Notes: a model not told the origin generated them from the letters alone. A stretch of DNA of 64,000 bases from Alkalicoccobacillus murimartini (GCF_030813245.1 NZ_JAUSUA010000003.1:1-64000); one strand, 5' to 3'. Numbered from the stretch's first letter, positions 1 to 8,375 are shown. Numbers and translations are program-made.

Positions 1-95
1 TCACACCCGTTCCCATGCCGAACACGGCCGTTAAGCTCTTCTGCGTCAATGGTAGTTGGGGGCTTCCCCCTGCGAGAGTAGAACGTTGCCGGGCT
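1..95 (+). rRNA. 5S rRNA, 3' part
   Basis: The window opens inside a 5S rRNA. CCCGTTCCCATGCCGAACACGG and the terminal GAGAGTAGAACGTTGCCGGGC are the conserved 5S core and 3' strand. Roughly the first 20 bases lie outside the window. It closes an rRNA operon that runs into the tRNA genes downstream. The end is placed where the stem sequence gives way to a T-run. Confidence 0.9.
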
Positions 96-116
96 TTTTT
101 TTGTTTATACATATAT

Positions 117-191
117 TCCACAGTAGCTCAGTGGTAGAGCAATCGGCTGTTAACCGATCGGTCGTAGGTTCGAGTCCTACCTGTGGAGCCA
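117..191 (+). tRNA. tRNA-Asn (GTT)
   Basis: Cloverleaf with acceptor arms TCCACAG and CTGTGGA, D-arm GCTCAGTGGTAGAGC, anticodon loop TGTTAAC giving GTT, and T-arm GTAGGTTCGAGTCCTAC. The CCA end is encoded. It lies 22 nt after the 5S rRNA, as in Bacillus rRNA-tRNA clusters. Confidence 0.95.
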
Positions 192-193
192 TT

Positions 194-266
194 GCTTCCA
201 TAGCTCAGCAGGTAGAGCACCACCATGGTAAGGTGGGGGTCAGCGGTTCGAATCCGCTTGGAAGCT
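194..266 (+). tRNA. tRNA-Thr (GGT)
   Basis: Acceptor arms GCTTCCA and TGGAAGC, anticodon stem CCACC/GGTGG with anticodon GGT, and T-arm AGCGGTTCGAATCCGCT. CCA is not encoded. The 3' half, from the anticodon loop onward, is duplicated at 1991 and a decayed copy lies near 3701. This gene therefore appears to have served as an integration target. Confidence 0.95.
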
Positions 267-278
267 TTTATAGAAGTA
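225..278 (+). repeat. 54-bp direct repeat, copy 1 (in tRNA-Thr, putative att site)
   Basis: This segment runs from the tRNA-Thr anticodon loop through the T-arm and acceptor to GAAGTA. It is identical over 54 bp to 1991-2044. Both copies are followed by a related terminator hairpin. Repeats that rebuild the 3' end of a tRNA gene are typical of tyrosine-integrase attachment sites. The integration reading is inference. Confidence 0.75.
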
Positions 279-280
279 GT

Positions 281-318
281 AGAAGGGTTTCTCCTAATGT
301 GGAGAAACCCTTTTTTTA
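281..318 (+). terminator. Rho-independent terminator of the rRNA-tRNA unit
   Basis: Inverted repeat AAGGGTTTCTCC / GGAGAAACCCTT with a 5-nt loop, followed by TTTTT. It ends the 5S/tRNA-Asn/tRNA-Thr transcript. Confidence 0.85.
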
Positions 319-591
319 GGTTAAATAAGCAAACTTCTAACAAACTTCTAACATCATCTAATAATGCATTCAGTTTGAGTCTTAAATATATTTAGTTCTA
401 ATCTCGTGTATATAGATTCTGTGAAAAAAGATTTATAGCTTCTTTCTGAATGGAATGTACTTATATCAAGGGTTTGTACGCACCACACTTATTCTTGCTA
501 TTGAGGGACTAAAGAGTTTTAATTAAAATAAAAGCGCAGGTTCTGCTGCTGATTATCTTATAAATTTATAAAGTGTCTGTGAGGGATTAAT

Positions 592-852
592 TTGGAGTGG
601 TATAACTATGTATCACTATCTATTCTGTTACTAACTACATTGTTTGTTTTAATTTTGACTTATAAAAACAAACAATCTGAAGAAGGTAAGGGTAAAGAGT
701 TCCTTTCTTTTCTTATGCTAGGAGTGTTCTCTTGGTTTGTTGCTGTCGGCATTACAAATATCTTTTCACTAGTATTATACGCTGTTTCAGTAATTTATTT
801 TATAGTAGCAGCAGTCCTATTTTTGAAACAAAAAGAGAGTGCTTCTAATTGA
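592..852 (+). CDS. small two-helix membrane protein, unknown function
   Basis: This 86-residue protein starts at TTG with GAGGGA 6 nt upstream. Residues about 6-24 and 41-79 are strongly hydrophobic, with a short charged loop (KNKQSEEGKGKE) between them and a lysine-rich tail. It is therefore an integral membrane protein. I do not recognise a family. It lies inside the segment bounded by the tRNA-Thr repeats and is AT-rich, which fits accessory cargo. Confidence 0.55.
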   Translation: MEWYNYVSLSILLLTTLFVLILTYKNKQSEEGKGKEFLSFLMLGVFSWFVAVGITNIFSLVLYAVSVIYFIVAAVLFLKQKESASN

Positions 853-1454
853 TCAAAAGTAATAAACAATGAGGGGCGGCGAACTGTCCCTTTTCAATTT
901 TCGATCTCACTATTTCTGAAGGCTAAATGTTAATATCAACTCTCTGTAATTTAATACGAATGATTTTGTTTAAGCAGATAAGAATGTTCGGTTTAAATTT
1001 TAGTAAGAGTTACCACTTTTACTCCGTAAAAGACATAAATATTAATAAAGTATGGAATCAACGCTACGGAATGTACTTATACCAAGGGGTTGTATCTTAC
1101 AACACTCTTTCTCGCTATTGGGGCTTAGTGGGTTGAATCTAGTCCTAAAGCATATCTACTTTCTTCTATTATATATCTGTAATCTAATCTTTTATTTTTG
1201 TTAAATAAAAACGTGCCGATTTTGTGCCGATGAAGTTTGATATCTCTTGATGTATTATTATGAGCACTATGTAATACCCCTTGAAAAACAAAGGATTCCA
1301 AGTAGTTTTGATACACTCTGAAATCCCTAATTAATCAAGTTCGAAATGGATGGTTCATTTCATTTACGATTTTTTTAACGATAAATTGTATTAAATAGTA
1401 TTATGTTAGTGTAATATGAATAAAAAGAGACAACGTAATGGGTTAAACTTATAA
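853..1454. other. 602-bp stretch without a convincing gene; decayed repeat
   Basis: No open frame here has a good ribosome binding site. Positions 1070-1135 are an imperfect copy, about 75% by eye, of 450-515, sharing GGAATGTACTTATA and GCTATTG. On the minus strand, 1200-1320 could be the worn 3' end of an integrase gene, reading like ISNFIGTKSAR in one frame, but this is weak. The region looks like degraded mobile DNA. Confidence 0.4.
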
Positions 1455-1790
1455 GTGATTGGAGGTTTTAGTATCGAATCAGTTATAGAAATTTTATATA
1501 TTTTGTTACCTCTTATAATAGTATCTGCCATTGTACTATTTGTGATTAAAAGGCTTCAATATAAATACAAGCGAGGTACTTTAGGAAAGAAAAAATCGAA
1601 AAGTTCTCAAATATTATTAGATAGTTTAATACCACTGGGAATGCTAATGGGTACTATTATTAGCATGTTTCTCAGCATGTTCTCTCAAATTAATTTCCTA
1701 TCCGCAATTAGTTTAGGACCTGGAATAGGTTTTCTATTCGGATACTTTGCCTATGAAATTTTTAGTAAGAAAGAAGAAGCTTCTTCGTAA
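1455..1790 (+). CDS. small membrane protein with ambiguous start
   Basis: The frame runs 111 residues from GTG 1455. The only good Shine-Dalgarno, GGAGG at 1461-1465, lies inside the frame, so translation may instead start 7 nt beyond it at an ATC codon (1473). That would give 105 residues beginning near ESVIEILYILLP. Helices are visible at about residues 8-29, 54-75 and 83-102, with a basic stretch (KYKRGTLGKKKSKSS) after the first. No family recognised. It lies in the tRNA-Thr bounded strip. Confidence 0.5.
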   Translation: MIGGFSIESVIEILYILLPLIIVSAIVLFVIKRLQYKYKRGTLGKKKSKSSQILLDSLIPLGMLMGTIISMFLSMFSQINFLSAISLGPGIGFLFGYFAYEIFSKKEEASS

Positions 1791-1990
1791 ATACTTTCTG
1801 TAAAAAAGAATGCAGTTATTCATGCTTAAGTGGTTAGTTGATAATTTTTTTAGTTTGCAAACCAAACTGCAAACGGATGAATTACAATGTAACGGAAACA
1901 GTAAGAAATATGATTAGTACAAAGTTGAAATCCCTTGTTTTAACGCAGTAAATGGAACTGGGACTCATACTAAATACCAATGAGACAGAA

Positions 1991-2044
1991 ATGGTAAGGT
2001 GGGGGTCAGCGGTTCGAATCCGCTTGGAAGCTTTTATAGAAGTA
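1991..2044 (+). repeat. 54-bp direct repeat, copy 2 (tRNA-Thr 3' half, putative att site)
   Basis: Identical to 225-278. It lacks the tRNA 5' half, so it cannot encode a functional tRNA. A related hairpin (GGGTTTCTCC...GGGGAGGC, then T-run) follows at 2052-2085, so the terminator was duplicated too. With copy 1 it brackets about 1.7 kb of small membrane genes and decayed DNA. Confidence 0.8.
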
Positions 2045-2350
2045 CTGGTATAGAAGGGTTTCTCCGATGATGGGGAGGCTTTTTTGTATATAAAAAAGAT
2101 TTTTAATTCGATATATAAATTAGCGACCATTTGTGTTCCTAATAGTCCTGGATTACCTTCACAGATTAAATTTAATTCTCTATATAAAATCATGGCAAAA
2201 ATGTTTAGAAAGGCTTTCCTCAAAAGAAGAGAAGCCTTTTTTATTTTGTTTTGATATAATCACCATAAAAAGTAATTCTAACCTAAAGGAAAATTATTAT
2301 TAAATAAATCCGTCTACAAATCTATTTTCTTAAAAGGAGAGATAAATTAT
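2045..2350. other. intergenic stretch with terminator-like hairpins
   Basis: It holds the duplicated terminator (about 2052-2085) and a second hairpin, GAAAGGCTTTCCTC..GAGAAGCCTTTTTT, near 2208-2243. No convincing gene was seen. Confidence 0.4.
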
Positions 2351-2494
2351 ATGATTTTTGGACTTATTGCTCTAATACTAATTATTTTTTTCAGTTCTAG
2401 TATAATCGAGAAAAGATTAGCTGAAATAGTTAAGCAAAATAACACTATCATCGAATTAATGAAAGAAGATAAGTCTGTAAAGAAAAAAGAATAA
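2351..2494 (+). CDS. 47-residue single-pass membrane peptide
   Basis: ATG is preceded by AAAGGAGAG at 2333-2341, giving good spacing. The product has an N-terminal hydrophobic segment (residues 2-19, FGLIALILIIFFSSS) and a charged amphipathic tail ending SVKKKE. The layout resembles many short Bacillus membrane peptides annotated as hypothetical. No family recognised. Confidence comes from the ribosome binding site and the regular membrane-plus-charged-tail pattern. Confidence 0.5.
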   Translation: MIFGLIALILIIFFSSSIIEKRLAEIVKQNNTIIELMKEDKSVKKKE

Positions 2495-2617
2495 GATATC
2501 TAGTAGATGAACTCGTTATTGTTACGGAACCATGTTTTAAGCCCCATTAATCACAAATTTGCATTATAGAATAGAATAAACTCTTTAACTTCTAAACATG
2601 AAAAGTGAGGTGGTAAC

Positions 2618-2908
2618 ATGAAGAAAATTTCAACCATAATACTGTTATTGATTCTAGCTGGATGCGGATCAAATAATGAACTGGCTACTCACACTGGCAA
2701 CGTCACTGATTTAATAGAAGAAGAGAATGGAACTCGTATCTTTGTAGAGGAAAGTGAGGACAATACTATAGCTTTTCTAATTACAGACGATTTAAATGAT
2801 GGAATTGAATTAGATAATAATGTAACTGTGTATTACGATTCAACTGCTATGATAGAAGAATCATTACCACCTAATCAAGGTAGGGTTGAAAGAGTAGAAA
2901 TAAACTAG
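2618..2908 (+). CDS. small lipoprotein, possibly DUF3221-like
   Basis: This 96-residue protein starts at ATG behind GTGAGGTGG. Residues 1-16 form a lipoprotein signal with lipobox LAGC (Cys 16), so the mature protein is anchored outside the cell membrane. The rest (THTGNVTDLIEEENGTRIFVEE...) alternates beta-strand-like segments, as in the small DUF3221 lipoproteins of Bacillus. That family call is tentative. It stands alone and is followed by a weak terminator. Confidence 0.6.
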   Translation: MKKISTIILLLILAGCGSNNELATHTGNVTDLIEEENGTRIFVEESEDNTIAFLITDDLNDGIELDNNVTVYYDSTAMIEESLPPNQGRVERVEIN

Positions 2909-2961
2909 TTACTAATCAATCAACTACTCAAAAGGCAGATAAGGACTACTATTTAATACAT

Positions 2962-2990
2962 GGGCTTCTCATAGAGAGGCTCTTTTTTAA
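2962..2990 (+). terminator. probable terminator after the lipoprotein gene
   Basis: GCTTCTC / GAGAGGC stem with one G-T pair and a 3-nt loop, followed by TCTTTTTT. Confidence 0.55.
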
Positions 2991-3156
2991 TTAAAAAATG
3001 ATTAATGACCATGAGGCGATAAAACCACCAATAACTAATCGATGTTCATCCTGCTCAGAAATCATTTTACAGAGCTTTTAAAGGATGGAAGCACTTACAT
3101 GCTAGATAACAGTTGAAGAAGGGCCAACAGTCCATTAAACGCTTCTCAGCCTATTT

Positions 3157-3266
3157 TTAAATACAAGATGTGTGTACTTGAGACTAGTCTAGAGTTAGCT
3201 TTAAAATTAATAGCCTATTTGGATGTGCCTATTGATGAAATTTTTATCTTAGAGGAGGAAGATTGA
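3157..3266 (+). pseudogene. 3' fragment of an XRE-family regulator
   Basis: The frame ending at TGA 3264 reads SLELALKLIAYLDVPIDEIF followed by ILEED. This is the typical C-terminus of small XRE/Cro-type repressors. No helix-turn-helix region precedes it in frame, so the gene is truncated or frameshifted. The stop overlaps the next start (TGATG), and such regulators are commonly coupled this way to a small membrane protein. The 5' limit is approximate. Confidence 0.55.
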
Positions 3267-3688
3267 TGAATGTAAAAGACAGAAAGAAGTTAGGAGCTAT
3301 GTTAGAAAAGTGGATGCCATTCTTTATCATTACTTGTACGCTCATAGGTGCTGTTTTAGGTTCATTCCTTTATTATCTTTTTCAAGGTGAATTTCCGTAT
3401 GAAGTGGTTATGAGTGGCCTGATTATAACTGTTATTTTTACAGTCATTGAGGTGATTAAACAGAAACGAAAAAAAGATAAAGTACCTGAAGCAGATGAGC
3501 GAGTGATTCAGAATATATCTCGATATTTTGCTTATATATCGCATGGTTCATTAGCGATTATCTTTATATCTTTAGCGGGTTTCACTCTTATCGGTCAGGA
3601 ATCTTTTCCAATTCTATACTTATGGATCTTGTTCTTTGCGTATATCTGGATTGTGGGGATTGGTACGCTAATTATCAAAAGAAGGTAA
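3266..3688 (+). CDS. four-helix membrane protein, partner of the lost XRE regulator
   Basis: I chose ATG 3266 over TTG 3263 because GAGGAGGA ends 7 nt upstream and the stop of the regulator fragment overlaps it. The 140-residue product has helices at about residues 16-38, 48-64, 93-112 and 118-135. A cytoplasmic linker, KQKRKKDKVPEADERV, carries a DERV signature like that of DUF2178/DUF3796-type proteins often encoded beside XRE regulators. Function unknown. With its regulator broken it may be unregulated or silent. Confidence 0.6.
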   Translation: MNVKDRKKLGAMLEKWMPFFIITCTLIGAVLGSFLYYLFQGEFPYEVVMSGLIITVIFTVIEVIKQKRKKDKVPEADERVIQNISRYFAYISHGSLAIIFISLAGFTLIGQESFPILYLWILFFAYIWIVGIGTLIIKRR

Positions 3689-3700
3689 GTAGATATAACA

Positions 3701-3750
3701 GGTGGGGCAGTGGTTCGGGATTCTCCTAAATGTGGAGAAACTTTTTCTTA
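3701..3750 (+). repeat. decayed third copy of tRNA-Thr tail and terminator
   Basis: GGTGGGGCAGTGGTTCGGG followed by ATTCTCCTAAATGTGGAGAAACTTTTTCTT matches the tRNA-Thr T-arm and, more closely, its terminator (CTCCTAATGTGGAGAAAC). Part of the acceptor region is deleted. It would mark the far edge of an older insertion. Confidence 0.55.
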
Positions 3751-4035
3751 TGATATGAGAATAGACTAGCTTCCTTGGCAGCAGCAAAGATCGTTTTGTG
3801 TAGCTCTTTGTCTTATTCTTAAAATACTTTGATTATTATCCTTTCATGCTACTTAAAACCTATTGGTAGTAAGTCCAAGAATAGTTTAAGACAATCATTC
3901 ATCTCCTTAAAAATCATATCGATTCTCTTTAAAAATGAAACCGGTTTCAATTAAAGATATATCGATTTACTCATTTTGTCAATCGTTTATATACAACACA
4001 ATTGGTAAGGAAAGAAAACTGGAAACGTATTAATG
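3751..4035. other. intergenic region, no gene seen
   Basis: AT-rich and without a supported open frame. It contains the palindromic operator at 3936-3949 described separately. Confidence 0.5.
3936..3949. promoter_or_regulatory. palindromic operator (LacI-type or cre)
   Basis: TGAAACCGGTTTCA is a perfect 14-bp palindrome matching the core at 5202-5215. It lies about 90 bp beyond the stop of the lacI-type gene. It also fits the loose CcpA cre consensus, so its owner is uncertain. Confidence 0.6.
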
Positions 4036-5076
4036 TCACGGCTGTTTCCACTCTTCACATGAATTTCTAATGGTTACATACGTTGGTATGATGGTTTCTT
4101 TTTCTTGTTCTTCATGCGAGATTAATCCAATTAACGTTTCAATCGTTTTTTTGGCAAGCTTTTGATAATTATGGTTAACAGACGTTATACCAGGTGGAAA
4201 GTGTTCAGATAGATACGTGTCATCAAATCCTGTGACCGAGACGTCACCAGGAACCTTTAACCCGAACTTACGAAACATTTTAATGGCGCCAATGGCTACG
4301 AAGTCATTAATGCACATTACTGCTGTTGGCCGTTCATCAAGATGTAAAAGGTGCATAGCATCCTGTTCTCCACCCTCAATGCTATACCCACTACTGTGGA
4401 TCCATTCCTCTTTAACCATAAGCCTTTTTTCTTTCAGCGTCTCCCGAAATACGCTTATCTTCTCATCTGTTGAAGAGACACCAACCACGCCACCTATCAA
4501 ACCAATGGTCTTATGTCCGTGATGAATGAGCATATCTAGCAATCTGCGAACCCCGCTTGCTTCATCTGTGCGAATGGTATGGGCATTTACGCCGTCCATT
4601 TTTCCATTCACAAACACAATAGGTACATGCCGGAGCGAATCATTCATACCTGTGAGTAATTCCTCTGTTGGGTGGGTTTGATTAATCCGACCGCCTAAGA
4701 AAACAATCCCATCGACCTGGCGAGAGATGAGGTTATCTAAATAGGCTTGCTCGATAGAAAAATTTTGCATGGAGTTACATAAGAGGCAGGTGTAGCCTCT
4801 TTCTAGTGCTTGGCTTTCAAGCTGTTTAACAATCATAGAATAAAAGGGGTGGTCGATATCAGGAAGGATGATACCTAACATTTTTGATTGTTTTAAGTAC
4901 AAGCTTTGTGCCATTACATTTGGTTTAAAGTTATATTTGTTTATTAGCGCTAATACTCTAGACTTTGCAGGTTCTCGAACGTTGGCACTTCCTGTTAATA
5001 CTCTCGATACAGTAGCGGGTGATACCTTCGCTTCTTTAGCAATGTGATAAATGGTTACCCCGTCTTTCTTTAGCAT
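4036..5076 (-). CDS. LacI-family transcriptional regulator
   Basis: A 346-residue repressor. ATG 5076 is chosen because GGAAGGAGA sits 6 nt upstream; the TTG at 5097 has no such site. Residues about 7-28 (VTIYHIAKEAKVSPATVSRV) are the LacI helix-turn-helix, followed by the NVMAQSL hinge helix and a periplasmic-binding-protein-like sugar domain (LGIILPDIDHPFYS...). It diverges from a sugar ABC importer across a 247-bp gap with a matching operator, so it most likely represses that operon and itself until a sugar binds. Confidence 0.9.
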   Translation of the reverse strand: MLKKDGVTIYHIAKEAKVSPATVSRVLTGSANVREPAKSRVLALINKYNFKPNVMAQSLYLKQSKMLGIILPDIDHPFYSMIVKQLESQALERGYTCLLCNSMQNFSIEQAYLDNLISRQVDGIVFLGGRINQTHPTEELLTGMNDSLRHVPIVFVNGKMDGVNAHTIRTDEASGVRRLLDMLIHHGHKTIGLIGGVVGVSSTDEKISVFRETLKEKRLMVKEEWIHSSGYSIEGGEQDAMHLLHLDERPTAVMCINDFVAIGAIKMFRKFGLKVPGDVSVTGFDDTYLSEHFPPGITSVNHNYQKLAKKTIETLIGLISHEEQEKETIIPTYVTIRNSCEEWKQP

Positions 5077-5201
5077 CGTTATCTCCTTCCTCTCCAAAAT
5101 CTCATCTTCTTATTTTCTACAAAATTATAGATTTGATTTGATGAAGAGTCAAAGTGCAAAATTGTCTATTGACAAATATTGATTTATTTTTTAAAGTTAA
5201 T

Positions 5202-5215
5202 TGAAACCGGTTTCT
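5202..5215. promoter_or_regulatory. operator in the divergent lacI/ABC promoter region
   Basis: TGAAACCGGTTTCT with a perfect core GAAACCGGTTTC at 5203-5214, midway between the lacI-type gene and the binding-protein gene. It is the expected target of the divergent LacI regulator and nearly matches a cre site. Confidence 0.75.
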
Positions 5216-5322
5216 TTAAAAGAAATGCACAAATGGAATAGAGATAAGAGAACGTGCGCAACTAAAATGTAAGCGATAACAAATGATTGTAGAATGATAT
5301 CCACTTGAGGGGGAGCACTAAC

Positions 5323-6591
5323 ATGAAACGATTATCTATGTATGCAACAGCAGTTGTGGCACTTGTGTCTTTATCAGCTTGCGGAGGCTCTGGAAGTAGC
5401 GGAAGTTCAGATGACAATAAATTGACCGCTTGGGCTTGGAATATTAATATTCCTGTTCTTGAAGAGGCAGCAGAGCAATTTAAAGCAGACAATCCTGACT
5501 TTGAATTAGAGATTATTGAAGTAGGAACACCAGACGTCTATCAACGTATTACGACAGGTCTTCAAGCAAATGGAGAAGGATTGCCAGATATTATGCTTGT
5601 TGAAGATGATCGGGTTCAAGGCTATCTATCCAACTTTCAAGATTCTTTTTTAGATATCTCTGAGTACGGCTTTGGAGAAGATCATAATGATAAGTTTCCA
5701 GCGTTTAAAACGGAATTATTAACTGTCGGTGACGGCGTTTATGGCTTCCCATTTGATGCGGGTCCGTCAGGCGTATTTTACCGAACGGACTTATTTGAAG
5801 AGGCAGGCATTGACCCAGACCAAATTGAGACTTGGGACGATTTTATTGAAGCGGGGCAAACGTTGCGTGATGAGCTTGATGTTGCAATGACCGGTATTGA
5901 TATCAGCAATGATGACGGGGTTTACCGCATGATGTTGAATCAACAAGGAACGTTTTATTTTGATGAAAACGAAGAGGTTGCTTTGGCATCTGAGGAATCT
6001 ATAAAGGCTATGGAAGTTGTGCAACGCCTTCAACAAGATGGATTAAATGAGAACTTAGTTGGATGGGATGCATGGTTAACGGGATTAGCCAATGGTACTG
6101 TGGCGACTGCTCCAACCGGTGCATGGTTAACAGGGTCATTAACAGAACAAGCGCCTGATTTAGAAGGGAAATGGGGAGTAATACCACTTCCGGCAATGGA
6201 AGAGGGTGGCAACCGCGCATCTAACCTGGGCGGAAGCAATTACATGATCTCTTCACGTACAGATAACCCTGACCTTGCTTATGAATTTATGGAGTATTTC
6301 TCTACTTCAGATGATGTACAGTTAACAGCTATGGAAAACGGATTATTTCCTTCTCTTAACACAATTTATGACGATGAAATCTTCACGTCTCCAGTTAGTT
6401 ACTTTGGAGATCAAGCTATCTGGGAGATGTTTGCTGGCATGATGGAAGACATTCCTGCAGTAAATTATACCGGGAATTATTCCATTGCACGCGATGAAAC
6501 AGAAACAGCCCAATCGGATGCAGCGAATGGGGCAGATGTCACTGAAGTTATGACACGTGCTGAGCAACAATTACAAAACAGAATGAATTAA
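5323..6591 (+). CDS. sugar ABC transporter substrate-binding lipoprotein
   Basis: Start ATG 5323 follows GAGGGGGAG. The 422-residue protein has a lipoprotein signal with lipobox LSAC (Cys 20) and a glycine/serine linker, then a family 1 extracellular solute-binding fold (TAWAWNINIPVLEEAAEQFK..., PDIMLVEDDR, GVYGFPFDAGPSGVFYRTDL). It is anchored outside the membrane and delivers a sugar or oligosaccharide to the permeases encoded next. The substrate cannot be read from sequence. A hairpin downstream probably protects this highly needed message. Confidence 0.92.
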   Translation: MKRLSMYATAVVALVSLSACGGSGSSGSSDDNKLTAWAWNINIPVLEEAAEQFKADNPDFELEIIEVGTPDVYQRITTGLQANGEGLPDIMLVEDDRVQGYLSNFQDSFLDISEYGFGEDHNDKFPAFKTELLTVGDGVYGFPFDAGPSGVFYRTDLFEEAGIDPDQIETWDDFIEAGQTLRDELDVAMTGIDISNDDGVYRMMLNQQGTFYFDENEEVALASEESIKAMEVVQRLQQDGLNENLVGWDAWLTGLANGTVATAPTGAWLTGSLTEQAPDLEGKWGVIPLPAMEEGGNRASNLGGSNYMISSRTDNPDLAYEFMEYFSTSDDVQLTAMENGLFPSLNTIYDDEIFTSPVSYFGDQAIWEMFAGMMEDIPAVNYTGNYSIARDETETAQSDAANGADVTEVMTRAEQQLQNRMN

Positions 6592-6608
6592 TAAACTCAA
6601 AAGCGAGC

Positions 6609-6638
6609 GAGTGAAGCGTTTTGTATAAACGCTTCACC
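6609..6638 (+). promoter_or_regulatory. intercistronic hairpin after the binding-protein gene
   Basis: GTGAAGCGTTT / AAACGCTTCAC is an 11-bp perfect stem with a 5-nt loop and no T-run. It sits between the binding-protein and permease genes. Such hairpins usually stabilise the upstream message or attenuate the downstream genes. Confidence 0.65.
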
Positions 6639-6663
6639 GTTTCATAGAAAGAGGGCTGTGGCG

Positions 6664-7515
6664 ATGAACCGATCGAAGGCAACACCCTATATATTCTTAG
6701 CACCGGCGGTCATCTTATTTTTACTCTTCACTGCGTACCCAATCATTGCTTCAGTAATACTTAGTTTTCAAAGATTTGAAGGCGGCAGTTATGTGTTTGC
6801 AGGATTCGATAATTACATACGACTGATCAATGACTCCATCTTTCAAACAGCATTAACTAATACATTTATTATCTTTATTCTCCAAGTACCTTTAATGCTC
6901 TTGCTCTCAATGATTTTAGCCAATATTTTAAACAGTCAATTGCTGCGCTTGAAAGGTTTCTTTCGGGTTTCGTTCTTTTTACCCGCAGTCACCTCATTAG
7001 TAGCGTATTCATTACTCTTTTCAGTTCTACTTCAGGATAACGGACTTATCAACCAATTGATTACAAGCTTTGGAATGGCCGCGGTACCTTGGTTAACAGA
7101 CGGAACGTGGGCGAAAATTTCTATTGTGCTCGCTATGATGTGGAGATGGACTGGGTATAACATGATTATTTATCTAGCGGCTCTGCAAAATATTCCGCAT
7201 GAAATGTATGAAGCAGCTAAAATGGACGGGGCAGGAAAAATCAGACAGTTCTTTTCTATCACGATTCCTAGCTTGAAACCGGTTATCTTATTCACAGGTA
7301 TACTTTCAACCATTGGTACACTTCAGTTATTTGATGAACCGTTTAACCTTACGGGCGGTGGTCCAGCCAACTCAACGATGACACTCGGTTTGTATATCTA
7401 TGAGAATGGGTTTGAGTACTTTGACTTTAACTATGCAAGCGCCGTAGCGTATGTAGTCGTTATGCTAGTGGCTGTACTTTCCTTAATTCAATTCAAAATA
7501 ACAGGTGATAAATGA
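6664..7515 (+). CDS. sugar ABC transporter permease (MalF/UgpA type)
   Basis: ATG 6664 is preferred to GTG 6658 because AAAGAGGG lies 9 nt before it. The 283-residue protein has six predicted membrane helices and the cytoplasmic EAA loop EAAKMDGAGKIRQFFSITIP, which docks on the ATPase. It forms the channel with the next gene product. No ATPase gene is nearby, so a shared MsmX-like ATPase encoded elsewhere is inferred. Confidence 0.92.
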   Translation: MNRSKATPYIFLAPAVILFLLFTAYPIIASVILSFQRFEGGSYVFAGFDNYIRLINDSIFQTALTNTFIIFILQVPLMLLLSMILANILNSQLLRLKGFFRVSFFLPAVTSLVAYSLLFSVLLQDNGLINQLITSFGMAAVPWLTDGTWAKISIVLAMMWRWTGYNMIIYLAALQNIPHEMYEAAKMDGAGKIRQFFSITIPSLKPVILFTGILSTIGTLQLFDEPFNLTGGGPANSTMTLGLYIYENGFEYFDFNYASAVAYVVVMLVAVLSLIQFKITGDK

Positions 7516-8351
7516 TGAAAACAACAAATGGACGGAAACACTTGTTAGGGAAAATAGGGATGTATGTTTTTCTTCTATTCTTTTTAATCATATCAATTTT
7601 CCCTTTTTATTGGATGTTTATTGGTGCGACTAATCCATCGTCTTCTATGTTTGCAAGTCCTCCAACCTTTATACCTGGTAGTGATTTCTTGGAGAACTTA
7701 AGGAATTTAGATAATAACGTAGGGATTTGGCGTGTCTTATTTAATTCACTTTTTGTAGCTGGTTTATACGTTGTGCTTGCATTAGCCATTAGTACAACCG
7801 CGGCCTATGCTTTTGCAAAGTTTTCATTTAGAGGGCGAAACTTCATTTTCACTGTCTTTTTGCTTTCCATGATGATTCCTTATCAAGCAACGTTAATACC
7901 ACTGTTTCAAATGATGGCAAGCTTTGATTTATTAAATACGTATTTTGCGTTAATTGCACCACAGCTATGTTATCCATTTGCAATCTTTCTTATGAGACAA
8001 AACTTTCTATCCTTCCCTACGGAGCTTCTGGAATCAGCACGCTTAGATGGGGCGGGAGAATGGCGGATCTTTCTGCAAATTGTTCTGCCATCAATGAAGC
8101 CAGCTCTAGCAGCGACATCCATCTTTTTGTTCATGTTTCAATGGAACAACTTTATGTGGCCGCTTATTGCGATACGCACACCGGATATGTACACGTTCCC
8201 TGTGGCATTATCTACGCTTAGCGGGGTGTCATACACGGATTATGGTCAAGTGATGATGGGGATTACGATTGCGACGGTTCCGATTCTGATCTTCTTCCTT
8301 ATGATGCAAAAGCACTTTATCTCAGGAATGCTTGGAAGCGCACTAAAGTAA
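7512..8351 (+). CDS. sugar ABC transporter permease (MalG/UgpE type)
   Basis: It overlaps the previous stop by 4 nt (ATGA), so the two permeases are translationally coupled. The product has 279 residues and six helices, with EAA loop ESARLDGAGEWRIFLQIVLP and the MalG-type C-terminus MMQKHFISGMLGSALK. It completes the importer and is followed by a terminator that ends the three-gene operon. Confidence 0.92.
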   Translation: MMKTTNGRKHLLGKIGMYVFLLFFLIISIFPFYWMFIGATNPSSSMFASPPTFIPGSDFLENLRNLDNNVGIWRVLFNSLFVAGLYVVLALAISTTAAYAFAKFSFRGRNFIFTVFLLSMMIPYQATLIPLFQMMASFDLLNTYFALIAPQLCYPFAIFLMRQNFLSFPTELLESARLDGAGEWRIFLQIVLPSMKPALAATSIFLFMFQWNNFMWPLIAIRTPDMYTFPVALSTLSGVSYTDYGQVMMGITIATVPILIFFLMMQKHFISGMLGSALK

Positions 8352-8375
8352 CACATCATTGTATACATGATTCTT

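Noticed and set aside
927-1136. 69-codon frame in the accessory strip
   Set aside because: No ribosome binding site. Part of it is an imperfect copy of non-coding 450-515, and it looks like decayed DNA.
1200-1320. Remnant of an integrase C-terminus on the minus strand
   Set aside because: Only a dozen residues look suggestive and stops interrupt them; too weak to call.
1991-2063. Second tRNA-Thr gene
   Set aside because: The 5' acceptor and D-arm are missing; only the 3' half is repeated.
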